DNA of 64,000 nt, from assembly GCF_014639235.1 (NCBI RefSeq), contig NZ_BMFU01000005.1:1-64000 (forward strand), given 5' to 3'. The DNA comes from Paenibacillus silvae (GTDB lineage: Bacteria; Bacillota; Bacilli; Paenibacillales; Paenibacillaceae). Shown here in pieces: positions 1-8,477 of this stretch (the stretch's first letter is position 1; the number at the start of each line of letters is the position of its first letter). The notes beneath the pieces were generated by a model. It was given only the letters and a program-made list of their open reading frames with translations, did not search any database and was not told where the DNA came from. The translations under genes were made by a program, and so were the position numbers.

Positions 1-59
1 TGCATGTATTAGGCATGCCGCCAGCGTTCGTCCTGAGCCAGGATCAAACTCTCCAATAA
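1..59 (-). rRNA. rrs: 16S rRNA, 5' end only (cut by window edge)
   Basis: The reverse complement reads GAGTTTGATCCTGGCTCAG followed by GACGAACGCTGGCGGC, the universal start of bacterial 16S rRNA. The gene runs leftward out of the window, so only about 59 bases are present. The 5' end was placed by aligning TTATTGGAGAG with the first bases of E. coli 16S; the exact mature end is uncertain by a few bases. Confidence 0.97.
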
Positions 60-261
60 AGTATTGAAAAGAGCGATAAGCTCATTTTGAATCTGACGAG
101 ATTAAAAATCTCATTGTTGTTCCAGTTTTCATACAGCCAGATAGCTCGCACTAAAAACCTTCACATTCATTCTGCAAGCAGAATGATTACTCACTCGTTG
201 TTCAGTTTTCAAAGATCAAACTTGTTTCGCATCAACGCTGTGTTTCAGCGGCGACTTAAAT
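60..261 (-). promoter_or_regulatory. rRNA operon leader
   Basis: This is the transcribed leader between the proximal promoter and 16S. It contains CTTTGAAAACTGAACA (minus strand, near 190-215), a sequence typical of Firmicutes rRNA leaders and spacers, followed by a small hairpin (ATTCTGCTTGCAGAAT, about 168-183). No gene is seen here. Confidence 0.6.
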
Positions 262-290
262 AATGTACCATACACTCAAAACTAATGCAA
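262..290 (-). promoter_or_regulatory. rRNA promoter, proximal
   Basis: On the minus strand a -35 TTGCAT (285-290) and -10 TACATT (262-267) are separated by 17 bp, with a TG just upstream of the -10. It points at the 16S gene, and AT-rich DNA lies upstream. Read from sequence; no start site has been mapped. Confidence 0.6.
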
Positions 291-384
291 GAGTTTTTTA
301 TTAATAGTTTTGTCTATTAATAAATCACATCGTAAAACTTCAACTACAGATTGCGTATCAACCTGCAAAATAAAGCCTGTATTT

Positions 385-414
385 ATTGTAACATATCTAT
401 GAATGGGCTTTCAA
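385..414 (-). promoter_or_regulatory. rRNA promoter, distal
   Basis: On the minus strand a -35 TTGAAA (409-414) and -10 TACAAT (385-390) are separated by 18 bp, with an extended-10 TG. This forms a tandem pair with the promoter at 262-290, as is usual for rRNA operons. The rest of 291-504 shows no gene. Confidence 0.55.
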
Positions 415-504
415 ACATTAATCTACAATCTTTTTATTTATTCTACAAATCAATCGTTTTAACCCTTACTTCCGCTCTTTATATACAATCAAGCTCATAA
501 ACAA

Positions 505-538
505 AAAGGTCAGTTCTGCATCTGCAGAACTGACCTTT
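505..538 (-). terminator. Rho-independent terminator of the safA-like gene
   Basis: A near-perfect hairpin with 16 bp arms (AAAGGTCAGTTCTGCA and its complement) and a 2-base loop is followed on the minus strand by TTTTTG. It separates the LysM gene from the rRNA promoters. Confidence 0.85.
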
Positions 539-581
539 CTACGATGAACTGCTCTCTTCAATAACCGATGACTAATAACAA

Positions 582-2201
582 TCAGTTTTGAATCCATGGA
601 TTACGACGTTTTTTAGCTACTTTTCGCTGATTTGACGATGCTCCTGATTTTTCTCTGGACGAGTTACCCGATACAGATACCTTGGATTTATTTTTGGACA
701 CAGCCTTTGTCGGTTTTCGCTTCACTGCCCCGGACTTACCTGAGGAAGATTTCGGCTTGGAGTCTGTTTCTGAATCTGCCCCTTCAAATGCAGCCTGGCT
801 CAAGTTCGCTTCGTCACGTCCACCCTTCTTCCCAGTCTTGGCACCATGTACTTGTGAAGGATACATCTCTCCAAAAGCACCAAGCGGAGAAGGCGGCACC
901 ATATTTTGTGCAGGATACGGGTTTTGATAAGCATACTCCATCGGCTGATTCGGCATTACGGATGTCATTTCAGGCGGCATTCCATTGACATGACCGTGCA
1001 TGCCCCAGGCCGGCTCCTGATAACCATATGCAGGATAAGTATATTGAGGAGCATGTGTGTGTGAGCCGCATCCGCATGGAGGGTATGGAAGCATGGAGTA
1101 TGGAGATATAAATGGCGGTTGATGATTCATCTGATGGTTTGCAGCAACATAATTAGTGAATGGACTATTTACCTGACTTGCTGGCGAAACCGGGAATGCG
1201 TCGTTTGCATTTGACGCCCCTGCCGACAAATTAGGCATTACATTATTGTGATTATAGGTCTGCTCATCTCCGGTCCATGGACTGTTTGGCATGTTTCCAA
1301 TGCTATAAGAGCCCACATCCTGAATACCAGGGAAAGGAGAGTTATTGCTCACGCCTGCCGTATACATGTTGTTTTGCTGAACACTGTATACCTCTTGTGC
1401 AGGTACGGGAACCTGGGCATACGGATGCTCCATTGGAGCATGAAGCATTTTCGAGCCGCATCCGCAAGGAGCCTTGGCAATCGGCGCTACATTCACAGGA
1501 GACTGGGTTTCTGGCATAACGGGCAAAGCCATCATATTCGGAGAAGGATTAGGCGGTTGAGGTTTCTCGGCTTCAACTACAGGTTCAACTTGAACTTCTG
1601 GTTGTTTCTCCTCTTTTTTTTCCATCTTCTTCTCCGGCTTCACCTCTGGCAATTCGGGTAATTGTGGTAATGCCTCCAACTCAGGCATAACGTTAGGCTC
1701 AGCCGGGACAACCGGAGCAGGAACCGGATTTTCAGCTACAGGAGGTGCAGGCATTGGCACGACAGGCGCCGTTTCTTCTTTTACTCCTGTATATGCTTTG
1801 CCTTCAGGCGACAGTTTTTCCTGCATACCCATATTTCCAATTTCCGTATTGGCACTAGAATTTCCTTGTGTGTGCATGGAAGGAATGTAGACTGTTTCTC
1901 CTACTAACAGAGCATTGGGATTTTTCAACTGCGGATTGGCATTAATCATGTCTTTCAAAGGCACTCCCCAGGCTTGTGACAGCTTCCATAACGAATCCCC
2001 TTGTACAACCTTGTGACTGTGCAGCACACCCTCAGGCTTCGGCGTTACTGGCTGTGCAGGAATTTTAACCTTCATGCCGATATCCAGTTTGTCGGGATCT
2101 GCAATCTGCGGATTAGCAGCAATTAATGTGTCCAGCGCTACGTTATATTTTTGAGACAGCAGATATAGTGTATCGCCTTTTTTCACCATGTGTATTTTCA
2201 C
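582..2201 (-). CDS. safA: SafA-like LysM spore coat morphogenetic protein
   Basis: A 539-residue protein with two LysM domains (about residues 4-48 and 62-107). A Pro/Glu/Lys-rich linker follows (about 145-225), then a long Tyr/Asn/Pro/Met/Gly-rich region with two PCGCGS motifs (245-250 and 375-380), and a Lys/Ser-rich basic tail. In B. subtilis, SafA uses its LysM region to bind spore cortex and recruits inner coat proteins through SpoVID, which is also encoded here at 28.7 kb. The opening MKIH plus LysM, the HPYAQ segment and the Cys-Gly-Cys motifs resemble SafA; the rest is low complexity, so the assignment rests on architecture. Start is GTG behind AGGAGG with 10 bases spacing. The gene stands alone with its own terminator. 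Confidence 0.75.
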   Translation of the reverse strand: MKIHMVKKGDTLYLLSQKYNVALDTLIAANPQIADPDKLDIGMKVKIPAQPVTPKPEGVLHSHKVVQGDSLWKLSQAWGVPLKDMINANPQLKNPNALLVGETVYIPSMHTQGNSSANTEIGNMGMQEKLSPEGKAYTGVKEETAPVVPMPAPPVAENPVPAPVVPAEPNVMPELEALPQLPELPEVKPEKKMEKKEEKQPEVQVEPVVEAEKPQPPNPSPNMMALPVMPETQSPVNVAPIAKAPCGCGSKMLHAPMEHPYAQVPVPAQEVYSVQQNNMYTAGVSNNSPFPGIQDVGSYSIGNMPNSPWTGDEQTYNHNNVMPNLSAGASNANDAFPVSPASQVNSPFTNYVAANHQMNHQPPFISPYSMLPYPPCGCGSHTHAPQYTYPAYGYQEPAWGMHGHVNGMPPEMTSVMPNQPMEYAYQNPYPAQNMVPPSPLGAFGEMYPSQVHGAKTGKKGGRDEANLSQAAFEGADSETDSKPKSSSGKSGAVKRKPTKAVSKNKSKVSVSGNSSREKSGASSNQRKVAKKRRNPWIQN

Positions 2202-2297
2202 AGGGAACTAACCTCCTAAACGTCATACTTGGGCTGTACATTCGCCCATACCGTTACTACATCCTATGCAGCAACTGGGCTAATGACATCACCTGAA

Positions 2298-2370
2298 CAA
2301 AAAAAATCCTCCTTAATCCGAAAATCCCGCATACATTACGCATGCCGCATTTTATCGGACAAGGAGGACT
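2298..2370 (-). terminator. Terminator downstream of ilvE
   Basis: On the minus strand a long interrupted stem (arms at about 2344-2368 and 2307-2328, pairing TCCTCCTT with AAGGAGGA and TCCGA with TCGGA) is followed by eight T. It ends the pheB-to-ilvE gene run. Confidence 0.85.
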
Positions 2371-2400
2371 CTTGTATTCATTCTGTTAGATGTTAGTGAC

Positions 2401-3282
2401 TTATTCCCACACCTTATAGCCGTCTTTGTCAACAATCTGACGGAAAGCTTCAAGCAATTGCAAGGTAACCGGACCCGCTACGCCAGAGCCAATCGTTCTG
2501 CCATCCACTTCACAAGCCGCAATAACTTCAGCAGCTGTTCCTGTGAAGAACACCTCATCTGCAATATACACATCATGAAGCGTGAAAGGCACTTCTTTTA
2601 ATTCAATGCCAAGCTCGCCGCACAGATCAATAATTGCTTGACGTGTAATGCCCTCAAGTGCTCCGAGATAACAAGGAGGAGTGTAGACGACACCGTTTTT
2701 GATGATGAAAATGTTATCGCTTGAACCCTCAGTTACGTAACCTTGCGAGTTAAGCATAATGGCCTCACCAGCACCTGAATAGTTCGATTGCAGTTTGACA
2801 AGGATGTTATTCAGATAGTTGAGTGATTTGATTTTTGGATTAAGCGCATCCGGGATGTTGCGACGTTGAGATACGGATACAGCTTTCAACCCTGTAAGGT
2901 ATGCTTCTTCTGGGTAGATTGCCAGCTGCTCCACAATAATGATCACCGAAGCTTTAGGGCAACGCAGCGGGTCAAGCCCCAGGTTCCCCGGGCCACGTGA
3001 TACAATCAGTCGAATATAACCGTTGCGCATATCATTGCGGCGTACTGTTTCAGCCATCACTTCGAGCATCTCGTCGTAGGACAACGGAATGTTCAGACTG
3101 ATCGATTTTGCCGAATCATACAGACGATCCAAGTGGGCCTTGCATCTGAAAATATTGCCATTGTATATCCGAATCCCTTCGAAAATACCGTCTCCATACA
3201 AAAATCCATGATCATAGACCGAAACTTTTGCATTTTCCTTGGTCACATACTGACCATCCAAGTAAATCCACTGTTCTGCCAC
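2401..3282 (-). CDS. ilvE: Branched-chain amino acid aminotransferase
   Basis: A class IV PLP-dependent aminotransferase that interconverts Leu, Ile and Val with their 2-oxo acids and glutamate. The family signature is clear: YDHGFLYGDGIFEGIR near the N-terminus, the lysine in PKIKSLNYLNN as probable Schiff-base residue, and EGSSDNIF for cofactor phosphate binding. The open frame extends to a GTG at 3294, but that GTG lies inside the ribosome site GGAGGTG. The GTG at 3282, nine bases after the site and giving MAEQWIYLDG, is the better start (293 residues). It is last in the run after pheA; the 150-base gap may hold its own promoter, but I saw no convincing -35. Confidence 0.93.
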   Translation of the reverse strand: MAEQWIYLDGQYVTKENAKVSVYDHGFLYGDGIFEGIRIYNGNIFRCKAHLDRLYDSAKSISLNIPLSYDEMLEVMAETVRRNDMRNGYIRLIVSRGPGNLGLDPLRCPKASVIIIVEQLAIYPEEAYLTGLKAVSVSQRRNIPDALNPKIKSLNYLNNILVKLQSNYSGAGEAIMLNSQGYVTEGSSDNIFIIKNGVVYTPPCYLGALEGITRQAIIDLCGELGIELKEVPFTLHDVYIADEVFFTGTAAEVIAACEVDGRTIGSGVAGPVTLQLLEAFRQIVDKDGYKVWE

Positions 3283-3431
3283 GACGAACTGCACCTCCGT
3301 TAAATATACATGTCCAAAAAACTTGCCGAAACATAATGAACCTGTCCATTGTACATCAAAAATAAAGAAATAACTCGCTTATTTCACACAGATGATGCAT
3401 GATTCTTCAGCTTGCTCCAACCACACTCCTG

Positions 3432-4307
3432 TTAACTCGGTGAGGGGTATGTATAACATGGATAGCTGCCAAGCACACGCACCTGACATTTCAGCGCCTC
3501 AATCTCGGCCATAGCTGCTGTGAGCAATACCGAATCAACCGTTTCAACCACATCGATGTAAAAGTAGTAACTGCCCAGACGTTTCTTGGTTGGCCTTGAT
3601 TCAAGACGGGTCAGGTTCAATTTCCTCCAGGCAAAAGCCGACAGCACTTGATGCAGCGCACCCGGAGCATCCTCAGGCAGCGTTACAATCAAACTTGTTT
3701 TCATATGGTCCGCTTTACGCGGAATGCTGACAGGTTCATGACCAATCAGCACAAAGCGGGTGTAATTGTTGTCATGATCGGTCACCCGTTCAGCCATAAT
3801 GTCCAAGCCATGCTTTCGGGCAGCAAGCTTTGTACCGATTCCCACCCAGCCTTTTCCCGGGTTTTTTTTCACAATTTCTACCGCTTCAGCCGTGCTGTTT
3901 ACACCTTCGAGATTTGCATCTGGCGAATGCTGACGGATAAAATTCTGGCACTGCGGGATCGCCACAGGGTGAGACATAATTTTCGTGATTTTACTAAAGT
4001 CATACGAACCATCGTGCATTCGAAATTCGTTCCCATGTCCGATGATATTTTGAATGGACGGGTAGACCCACTCCGCTTGTATCGGAATATCCACCTCATT
4101 CACAAGCCAGTCCATATGAAGGCTGACGGAGCCCTCAATTGTATTTTCAAACGGAATCACGCTATACTGCACACTCCCACTATCGACCGCACGAAATACG
4201 TCTGAAATGAGCTTGAAATGATTGAGCTCGAGCGGTTCGCCGTCAAAAAGAAACTCGATCGCTTCGTGAGAGACCGATCCCTCAGGTAAAACTGCAATTC
4301 GTTTCAT
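3432..4307 (-). CDS. pheA: Prephenate dehydratase
   Basis: Converts prephenate to phenylpyruvate in phenylalanine synthesis. The 291 residues comprise the two-lobed dehydratase domain with the TRF motif (183-185), then a C-terminal ACT domain with the Phe-binding ESRP motif (236-239), so feedback inhibition by Phe is expected. Length is normal for the monofunctional Bacillus-type enzyme. Its ATG overlaps the TGA stop of thrB (ATGA), which indicates translational coupling. In B. subtilis pheA follows pheB directly; here hom-thrC-thrB lies between them. Confidence 0.95.
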   Translation of the reverse strand: MKRIAVLPEGSVSHEAIEFLFDGEPLELNHFKLISDVFRAVDSGSVQYSVIPFENTIEGSVSLHMDWLVNEVDIPIQAEWVYPSIQNIIGHGNEFRMHDGSYDFSKITKIMSHPVAIPQCQNFIRQHSPDANLEGVNSTAEAVEIVKKNPGKGWVGIGTKLAARKHGLDIMAERVTDHDNNYTRFVLIGHEPVSIPRKADHMKTSLIVTLPEDAPGALHQVLSAFAWRKLNLTRLESRPTKKRLGSYYFYIDVVETVDSVLLTAAMAEIEALKCQVRVLGSYPCYTYPSPS

Positions 4308-5272
4308 TTGTTAATTTCCCCTTTGATTCGCTCCAGAAAAGGACGTTCATCTTGATCCGGAAGAACAACTACACCATCCAGATCCGGGTCCAGCCACATC
4401 GCAGTGGCATGAATCCCCTCCTGCTTCATGGTGCCCGTCAAATATTGCTCTAATTCAGCTTTGCGAGTGTCGTGACGATCCACCAGTGTCAGCAAGGTTG
4501 GTCCGGCCCCGCTTAAAGCTGCTCCCAAAGCACCATGCTCCGATGCATGCTCCAGAATTTCCGCCATACCCGGTACCAGCGATGCACGATACGGCTGATG
4601 AATCCGATCCGACATCGCCTTTTGAATCATATCCAGTCTACCACTCGCTAAGGCAGCAACGAGCAATGAAGATCGGCTCACATTGTGAACTACATCGGCC
4701 TTCTCGAACTGCTTGGGAACAACATCCCGCGCTTTGGAAGTGGACAGCTGAAAGTCCGGAACGATAACCAAGGCCTGCAGATCCTGATGAGGCTCGATTC
4801 GAATATAATCGACACGTTGACCATCCCAGGCTGCTGTAATGATGCCGCCGCATAAGGAAGCGCCGACATTATCCGGGTGTTTCTCCAGTGATGTCGCCAT
4901 ATCCAGCAGTTTATCGTTCGATAACGGACTCCCGATCAATGCATTTGCCCCAGCAAGCGCGCCAACAATTGCTGATGCACTGCTGCCAAGTCCCCGGGTA
5001 AGTGGGATATCTGAATACATTGAAATTTCAAGCTCAGGTACGGAAACACCCGCTTCATCAAATACCATCTGTGCCACTTCATAAATGAGATTGGATTTAT
5101 CCAAGGGAAGCCCCGTCAGATGTTCTCCATACAGATGAAAAGATGTCTGTGCTGCCGGTTTAATCTCAAGCCAGGCATACAAAGACAAGGCCATGCCCAG
5201 GGTATCAAACCCTGGACCGAGATTGGCTGTGCTTGCCGGGATTTTTACGGTTACCTTTTCACGCAAGCTCAT
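4304..5272 (-). CDS. thrB: Homoserine kinase
   Basis: Phosphorylates homoserine for threonine synthesis. A GHMP-kinase of 322 residues with the ATP-binding motif LTRGLGSSASA (91-101), an N-terminal IPASTANLGPGFD signature and a C-terminal GAALSGAGPT glycine-rich motif. It overlaps thrC by four bases (ATGA) and pheA by four bases, so the three are probably co-translated. Confidence 0.96.
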   Translation of the reverse strand: MSLREKVTVKIPASTANLGPGFDTLGMALSLYAWLEIKPAAQTSFHLYGEHLTGLPLDKSNLIYEVAQMVFDEAGVSVPELEISMYSDIPLTRGLGSSASAIVGALAGANALIGSPLSNDKLLDMATSLEKHPDNVGASLCGGIITAAWDGQRVDYIRIEPHQDLQALVIVPDFQLSTSKARDVVPKQFEKADVVHNVSRSSLLVAALASGRLDMIQKAMSDRIHQPYRASLVPGMAEILEHASEHGALGAALSGAGPTLLTLVDRHDTRKAELEQYLTGTMKQEGIHATAMWLDPDLDGVVVLPDQDERPFLERIKGEINK

Positions 5273-6339
5273 ACTGACTGCTGCTCCAGCTGCGCAATAG
5301 CAGCCATAACTGCCTCTTCAGTATCTTCAACGACCAGCGGCTCCACAGCAGCCGTTTGGATTGCTACATTCGGGTCTTTCAGACCGTTACCAGTCAGCAC
5401 ACATACAACCGTTTCTCCACCTTTGAAGTAACCTTCGCTTTTCAGCTTATACACACCAGCTACGGAAGCCGCAGATGCAGGCTCTGCAAATACTCCTTCA
5501 CGTGCAGCAATTGTACGGTAAGCCGCCAAAATCTCTTCATCGGTAACATAGTTGATCTGCCCGCCAGACTCTTCTGCTGCAGCAACCGCTGTTTTCCAGC
5601 TCGCCGGGTTACCGATTCGGATCGCTGTAGCAATTGTTTCCGGCTCTAGAATCGGCTCTCCTTTTACGATAGCCATAGCTCCTTCAGCCTCGAATCCAAC
5701 CATGCGCGGCAGCGTGCTTGATTTGCCTGCCTCTTTATACTCTTTAAAGCCTTTCCAGTATGCAGAGATGTTACCCGCATTACCAACCGGAATAGCCAGA
5801 ACATCCGGTGCATCTCCCAATTGCTCAACCACTTCAAAAGCGGCTGTTTTCTGTCCTTCAATCCGATATGGATTTACAGAGTTTACAAGTGTAATCGGGT
5901 GTTTGGCAGTAATTTCACGAACGATCTCAAGAGCACGATCAAAGTTACCGTTAATGGCAATGACCTTGGCACCGTAAATCATCGCTTGAGCAAGTTTACC
6001 CAGTGCGATATTGTTATTCGGAATCAGCACGATACAGTTAAGCCCGCCACGTGCGGCATAAGCTGCTGCTGCTGCGGAAGTATTTCCTGTAGATGCACAC
6101 ATAATTGTACGGCTGCCTTCCTCCATCGCTTTGGCAACGGCCATCACCATTCCACGGTCCTTGAAGGAACCAGTCGGGTTCAAACCTTCATATTTGAAAT
6201 ACAGATTCAAACCGAGCTCCTTCGACAGATTTTCTGCGTGAATGAGCGGTGTATTCCCTTCCTGAAGTGTAAGTTGCGGAGTATTTTCATTGACTGGAAG
6301 GTGCTCTTTGTACGTTTGCAGTAATCCTTGATATCTCAT
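5269..6339 (-). CDS. thrC: Threonine synthase
   Basis: Converts O-phosphohomoserine to threonine. A fold-II PLP enzyme of 356 residues with the Schiff-base lysine in PTGSFKDRG (Lys60), the serine/threonine substrate loop CASTGNTSA and the phosphate-binding VGNAGN motif. The short form without the long N-terminal extension is the usual Bacillus type. Ribosome site AAAGGAG precedes the ATG. A 119-base gap from hom carries its own promoter-like sequence and a perfect palindrome. Confidence 0.96.
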   Translation of the reverse strand: MRYQGLLQTYKEHLPVNENTPQLTLQEGNTPLIHAENLSKELGLNLYFKYEGLNPTGSFKDRGMVMAVAKAMEEGSRTIMCASTGNTSAAAAAYAARGGLNCIVLIPNNNIALGKLAQAMIYGAKVIAINGNFDRALEIVREITAKHPITLVNSVNPYRIEGQKTAAFEVVEQLGDAPDVLAIPVGNAGNISAYWKGFKEYKEAGKSSTLPRMVGFEAEGAMAIVKGEPILEPETIATAIRIGNPASWKTAVAAAEESGGQINYVTDEEILAAYRTIAAREGVFAEPASAASVAGVYKLKSEGYFKGGETVVCVLTGNGLKDPNVAIQTAAVEPLVVEDTEEAVMAAIAQLEQQSV

Positions 6340-6372
6340 TGTGGGTAAACTCCTTTATGATTAATTATTCTA

Positions 6373-6410
6373 TAATATCGAATGATGCGTGGCTTGCAAT
6401 ATATTGCAAA
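6373..6410 (-). promoter_or_regulatory. Candidate thrC promoter with palindromic operator
   Basis: On the minus strand a -35 TTGCAA (6395-6400) and -10 TATTAT (6373-6378) are separated by 16 bp. The -35 is the proximal arm of a perfect 16-base palindrome, TTGCAATATATTGCAA (6395-6410), which could bind a dimeric regulator. The position suggests independent control of thrC-thrB-pheA-ilvE. The regulator is unknown. Confidence 0.45.
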
Positions 6411-6458
6411 ACACAAATTTGATAATCCATTTATTTTACAATACCGCTCAAAAAGGAA

Positions 6459-7745
6459 CTATCCTTCTACGCGGTAAACACTTTTGATCCGTCGAATGAC
6501 ATTCAGTGATTCAAAATGCTTAAGCACCTTGTCCATGCTGGCCTTGCTTGCATTATGCGTAACGATAATGATCTCGGCATCCGGGTTATGCTCATTCGGC
6601 TGTTGAACAACCGAAGCCAGACTGACTTCGTATTCCGCGAAAATCTGTGTAATCTGCGCCAGCACCCCAGCTTTGTCATCCACGTGCAGCAGGATGAAAT
6701 TTTTCGAAAAAATCTGCTCATCGCTCTGCAGTCTCTTCTGTTTATAAGGCACGATTGCCTTTACCCCGTTGACACCAAGTTTGAGGTTTTTGGTCACCGC
6801 GACGATATCAGCGACTACAGAAGTTGCTGTTGGCAGTTCTCCTGCACCTGCACCGTAGAACATCGTTTCGCCTACAGCCTCACCATGCACATATACAGCG
6901 TTGAACACACCGTTGACAGAGGCTATGGGATGGTTCTGTCTTACCATCGTTGGCTGTACACTAATCGTAATCTCATCATCACTGCGATCAGCGATGCCGA
7001 GCAGCTTCAGTTCATATCCCAGCCTTTTGGCATAAGTGATATCCTCACGTGTGACAGCGGATATGCCTTTCACCGTAACATCCTTCAGTTCAACGTTGGT
7101 ACGGAAACCAAGCGTGCTCAAGATTGCCATTTTCCGGGCGGCATCGAGCCCTTCTACATCAGACGTCGGGTCTGCTTCTGCATACCCCAGAGACTGTGCT
7201 TCTGCCAGCACCTCTTCATAAGAGGCACCTTCCTGACTCATTTTCGTCAAAATATAGTTCGTTGTGCCGTTCACAATCCCCATAATCCGGGTGATCCGGT
7301 CCGAGGAGAAACCTTCAATCAATGTGCGGATAATCGGAATACCGCCTGCCACACTGGCCTCATAAAATACGTCACATTGCTTTTCCTGCGCTTTAGCGAG
7401 AATCTCCGAGCCATGCAAGGCCATAAGGTCCTTGTTTGCGGTCACAATATGTTTTCCCCGCTCCAGCGCCTCTAGGATATATTCCTTTGTCTGGTCAATG
7501 CCACCCATTACCTCAACGATAATATCGATGTCGGGATGACGAATAACTTCCCAAGGGTCCTCAGTCAGCTTTGCGCGTTCAATCGGAATAACACGATCTT
7601 TCTCCGTATTTTTCACTGCGATTTTCTCAATGATAATCGGTGATCCAACCTGACTGCTCAGATCCTCCTGATTCCCTTCAACGATACGAACAACACCTGT
7701 TCCAACCGTTCCAAGGCCTAACAATCCGATTTTTACCGGTTTCAC
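6459..7745 (-). CDS. hom: Homoserine dehydrogenase
   Basis: Reduces aspartate semialdehyde to homoserine, the branch point to threonine and methionine. The 428 residues show an NAD(P)-binding GLGTVGTG motif (10-17), the ANKDLMALHG segment, the catalytic-domain GIVNGTTNYIL signature and a C-terminal ACT domain (about 350-428) that usually carries threonine feedback. GTG start behind AGGGGG. It lies downstream of pheB by about 100 bases and begins the threonine block hom-thrC-thrB inserted into the phenylalanine genes. Confidence 0.96.
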   Translation of the reverse strand: MKPVKIGLLGLGTVGTGVVRIVEGNQEDLSSQVGSPIIIEKIAVKNTEKDRVIPIERAKLTEDPWEVIRHPDIDIIVEVMGGIDQTKEYILEALERGKHIVTANKDLMALHGSEILAKAQEKQCDVFYEASVAGGIPIIRTLIEGFSSDRITRIMGIVNGTTNYILTKMSQEGASYEEVLAEAQSLGYAEADPTSDVEGLDAARKMAILSTLGFRTNVELKDVTVKGISAVTREDITYAKRLGYELKLLGIADRSDDEITISVQPTMVRQNHPIASVNGVFNAVYVHGEAVGETMFYGAGAGELPTATSVVADIVAVTKNLKLGVNGVKAIVPYKQKRLQSDEQIFSKNFILLHVDDKAGVLAQITQIFAEYEVSLASVVQQPNEHNPDAEIIIVTHNASKASMDKVLKHFESLNVIRRIKSVYRVEG

Positions 7746-7843
7746 TAACGACCTACCCCCTAGTCTCTAATCACGTCTGTCCATCTTGCAACACTTCACT
7801 CCTGGTTCCACTGCATATGATCTCCAACGATCTGAAAGCCTGA

Positions 7844-8281
7844 TTAACCTTGGCCTACGATACGTGTGCGCTTCACTCCAGGCATATCCTGCATTCGATC
7901 AAGCATTTCTCCAATCTCTCCGTGCAGATGTGTCGTTTCCACCGAGATGACAACATTGGCTCTTCCTTGAAGCGGAATACTTTGATTAATCGTAAGTACG
8001 TTAGCTCCATACCCTGCAAAATGTCCAAGCACCCTGGACAGAATACCGGACTGATGCTCCAGGTCAATCGAGATGGTTACGATTCGTTCACGCTCCAGCT
8101 GATTGATCAGATGGATTCCATCCTTGTACTTATAGAAGGCACTCCGGCTCAATCCAACCTGCTCCACGGCCTCATGTACTGTTTTGACATCACCGGAAGC
8201 AAGCAATTCTTTCACCTGCATCGTTTTAACTACAGCCTCCGGCAAAATATCTTCCCGTACTAAGTAATAGCGTTCATTCAC
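7844..8281 (-). CDS. pheB: ACT-domain protein PheB (UPF0735)
   Basis: A 145-residue regulator-like protein: an N-terminal helical part with LSRSAFYKYKDG and a C-terminal ACT domain (about 65-140). B. subtilis pheB lies between obg and pheA; it was once called chorismate mutase, but its biochemical role is not settled. An upstream in-frame TTG at 8299 lies at the edge of AGGAGAGG; the GTG at 8281, seven bases after that site, gives MNERYYLVREDILPE, which matches the expected start. First gene after the obg terminator, with a good promoter. Confidence 0.88.
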   Translation of the reverse strand: MNERYYLVREDILPEAVVKTMQVKELLASGDVKTVHEAVEQVGLSRSAFYKYKDGIHLINQLERERIVTISIDLEHQSGILSRVLGHFAGYGANVLTINQSIPLQGRANVVISVETTHLHGEIGEMLDRMQDMPGVKRTRIVGQG

Positions 8282-8324
8282 AGAACGTCCTCTCCTCAAA
8301 GACTCATGTTTTCATATAGTGGAC

Positions 8325-8353
8325 ATTATATAGGATGAATCACAAAAGGGCAA
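8325..8353 (-). promoter_or_regulatory. Promoter of the pheB-hom operon
   Basis: On the minus strand a -35 TTGCCC (8348-8353), a 17 bp spacer and a perfect -10 TATAAT (8325-8330). It lies between the obg terminator and pheB, so amino acid genes start a separate transcript from obg. Confidence 0.65.
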
Positions 8354-8428
8354 TACGTGACATGACTATTTTTCGAAAACTGTTTCACACAGTATACAGG
8401 CTTCTGTCTCTTTCATGTGTGAAAAAAG

Positions 8429-8474
8429 CAAAAAAAACGCAGCGTCACGGGTAATTCCCCGATTCACTGCGTTC
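8429..8474 (-). terminator. Terminator downstream of obg
   Basis: On the minus strand the arms AACGCAG...CTGCGTT and TCGGG...CCCG form an interrupted stem followed by eight T. It sits immediately after the obg stop codon. Confidence 0.9.
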
Positions 8475-8477
8475 CTC

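Noticed and set aside
3295..3431. Promoter for ilvE alone
   Set aside because: A TACAAT is present but no -35 at 16-18 bp matches better than chance, so I did not annotate it.
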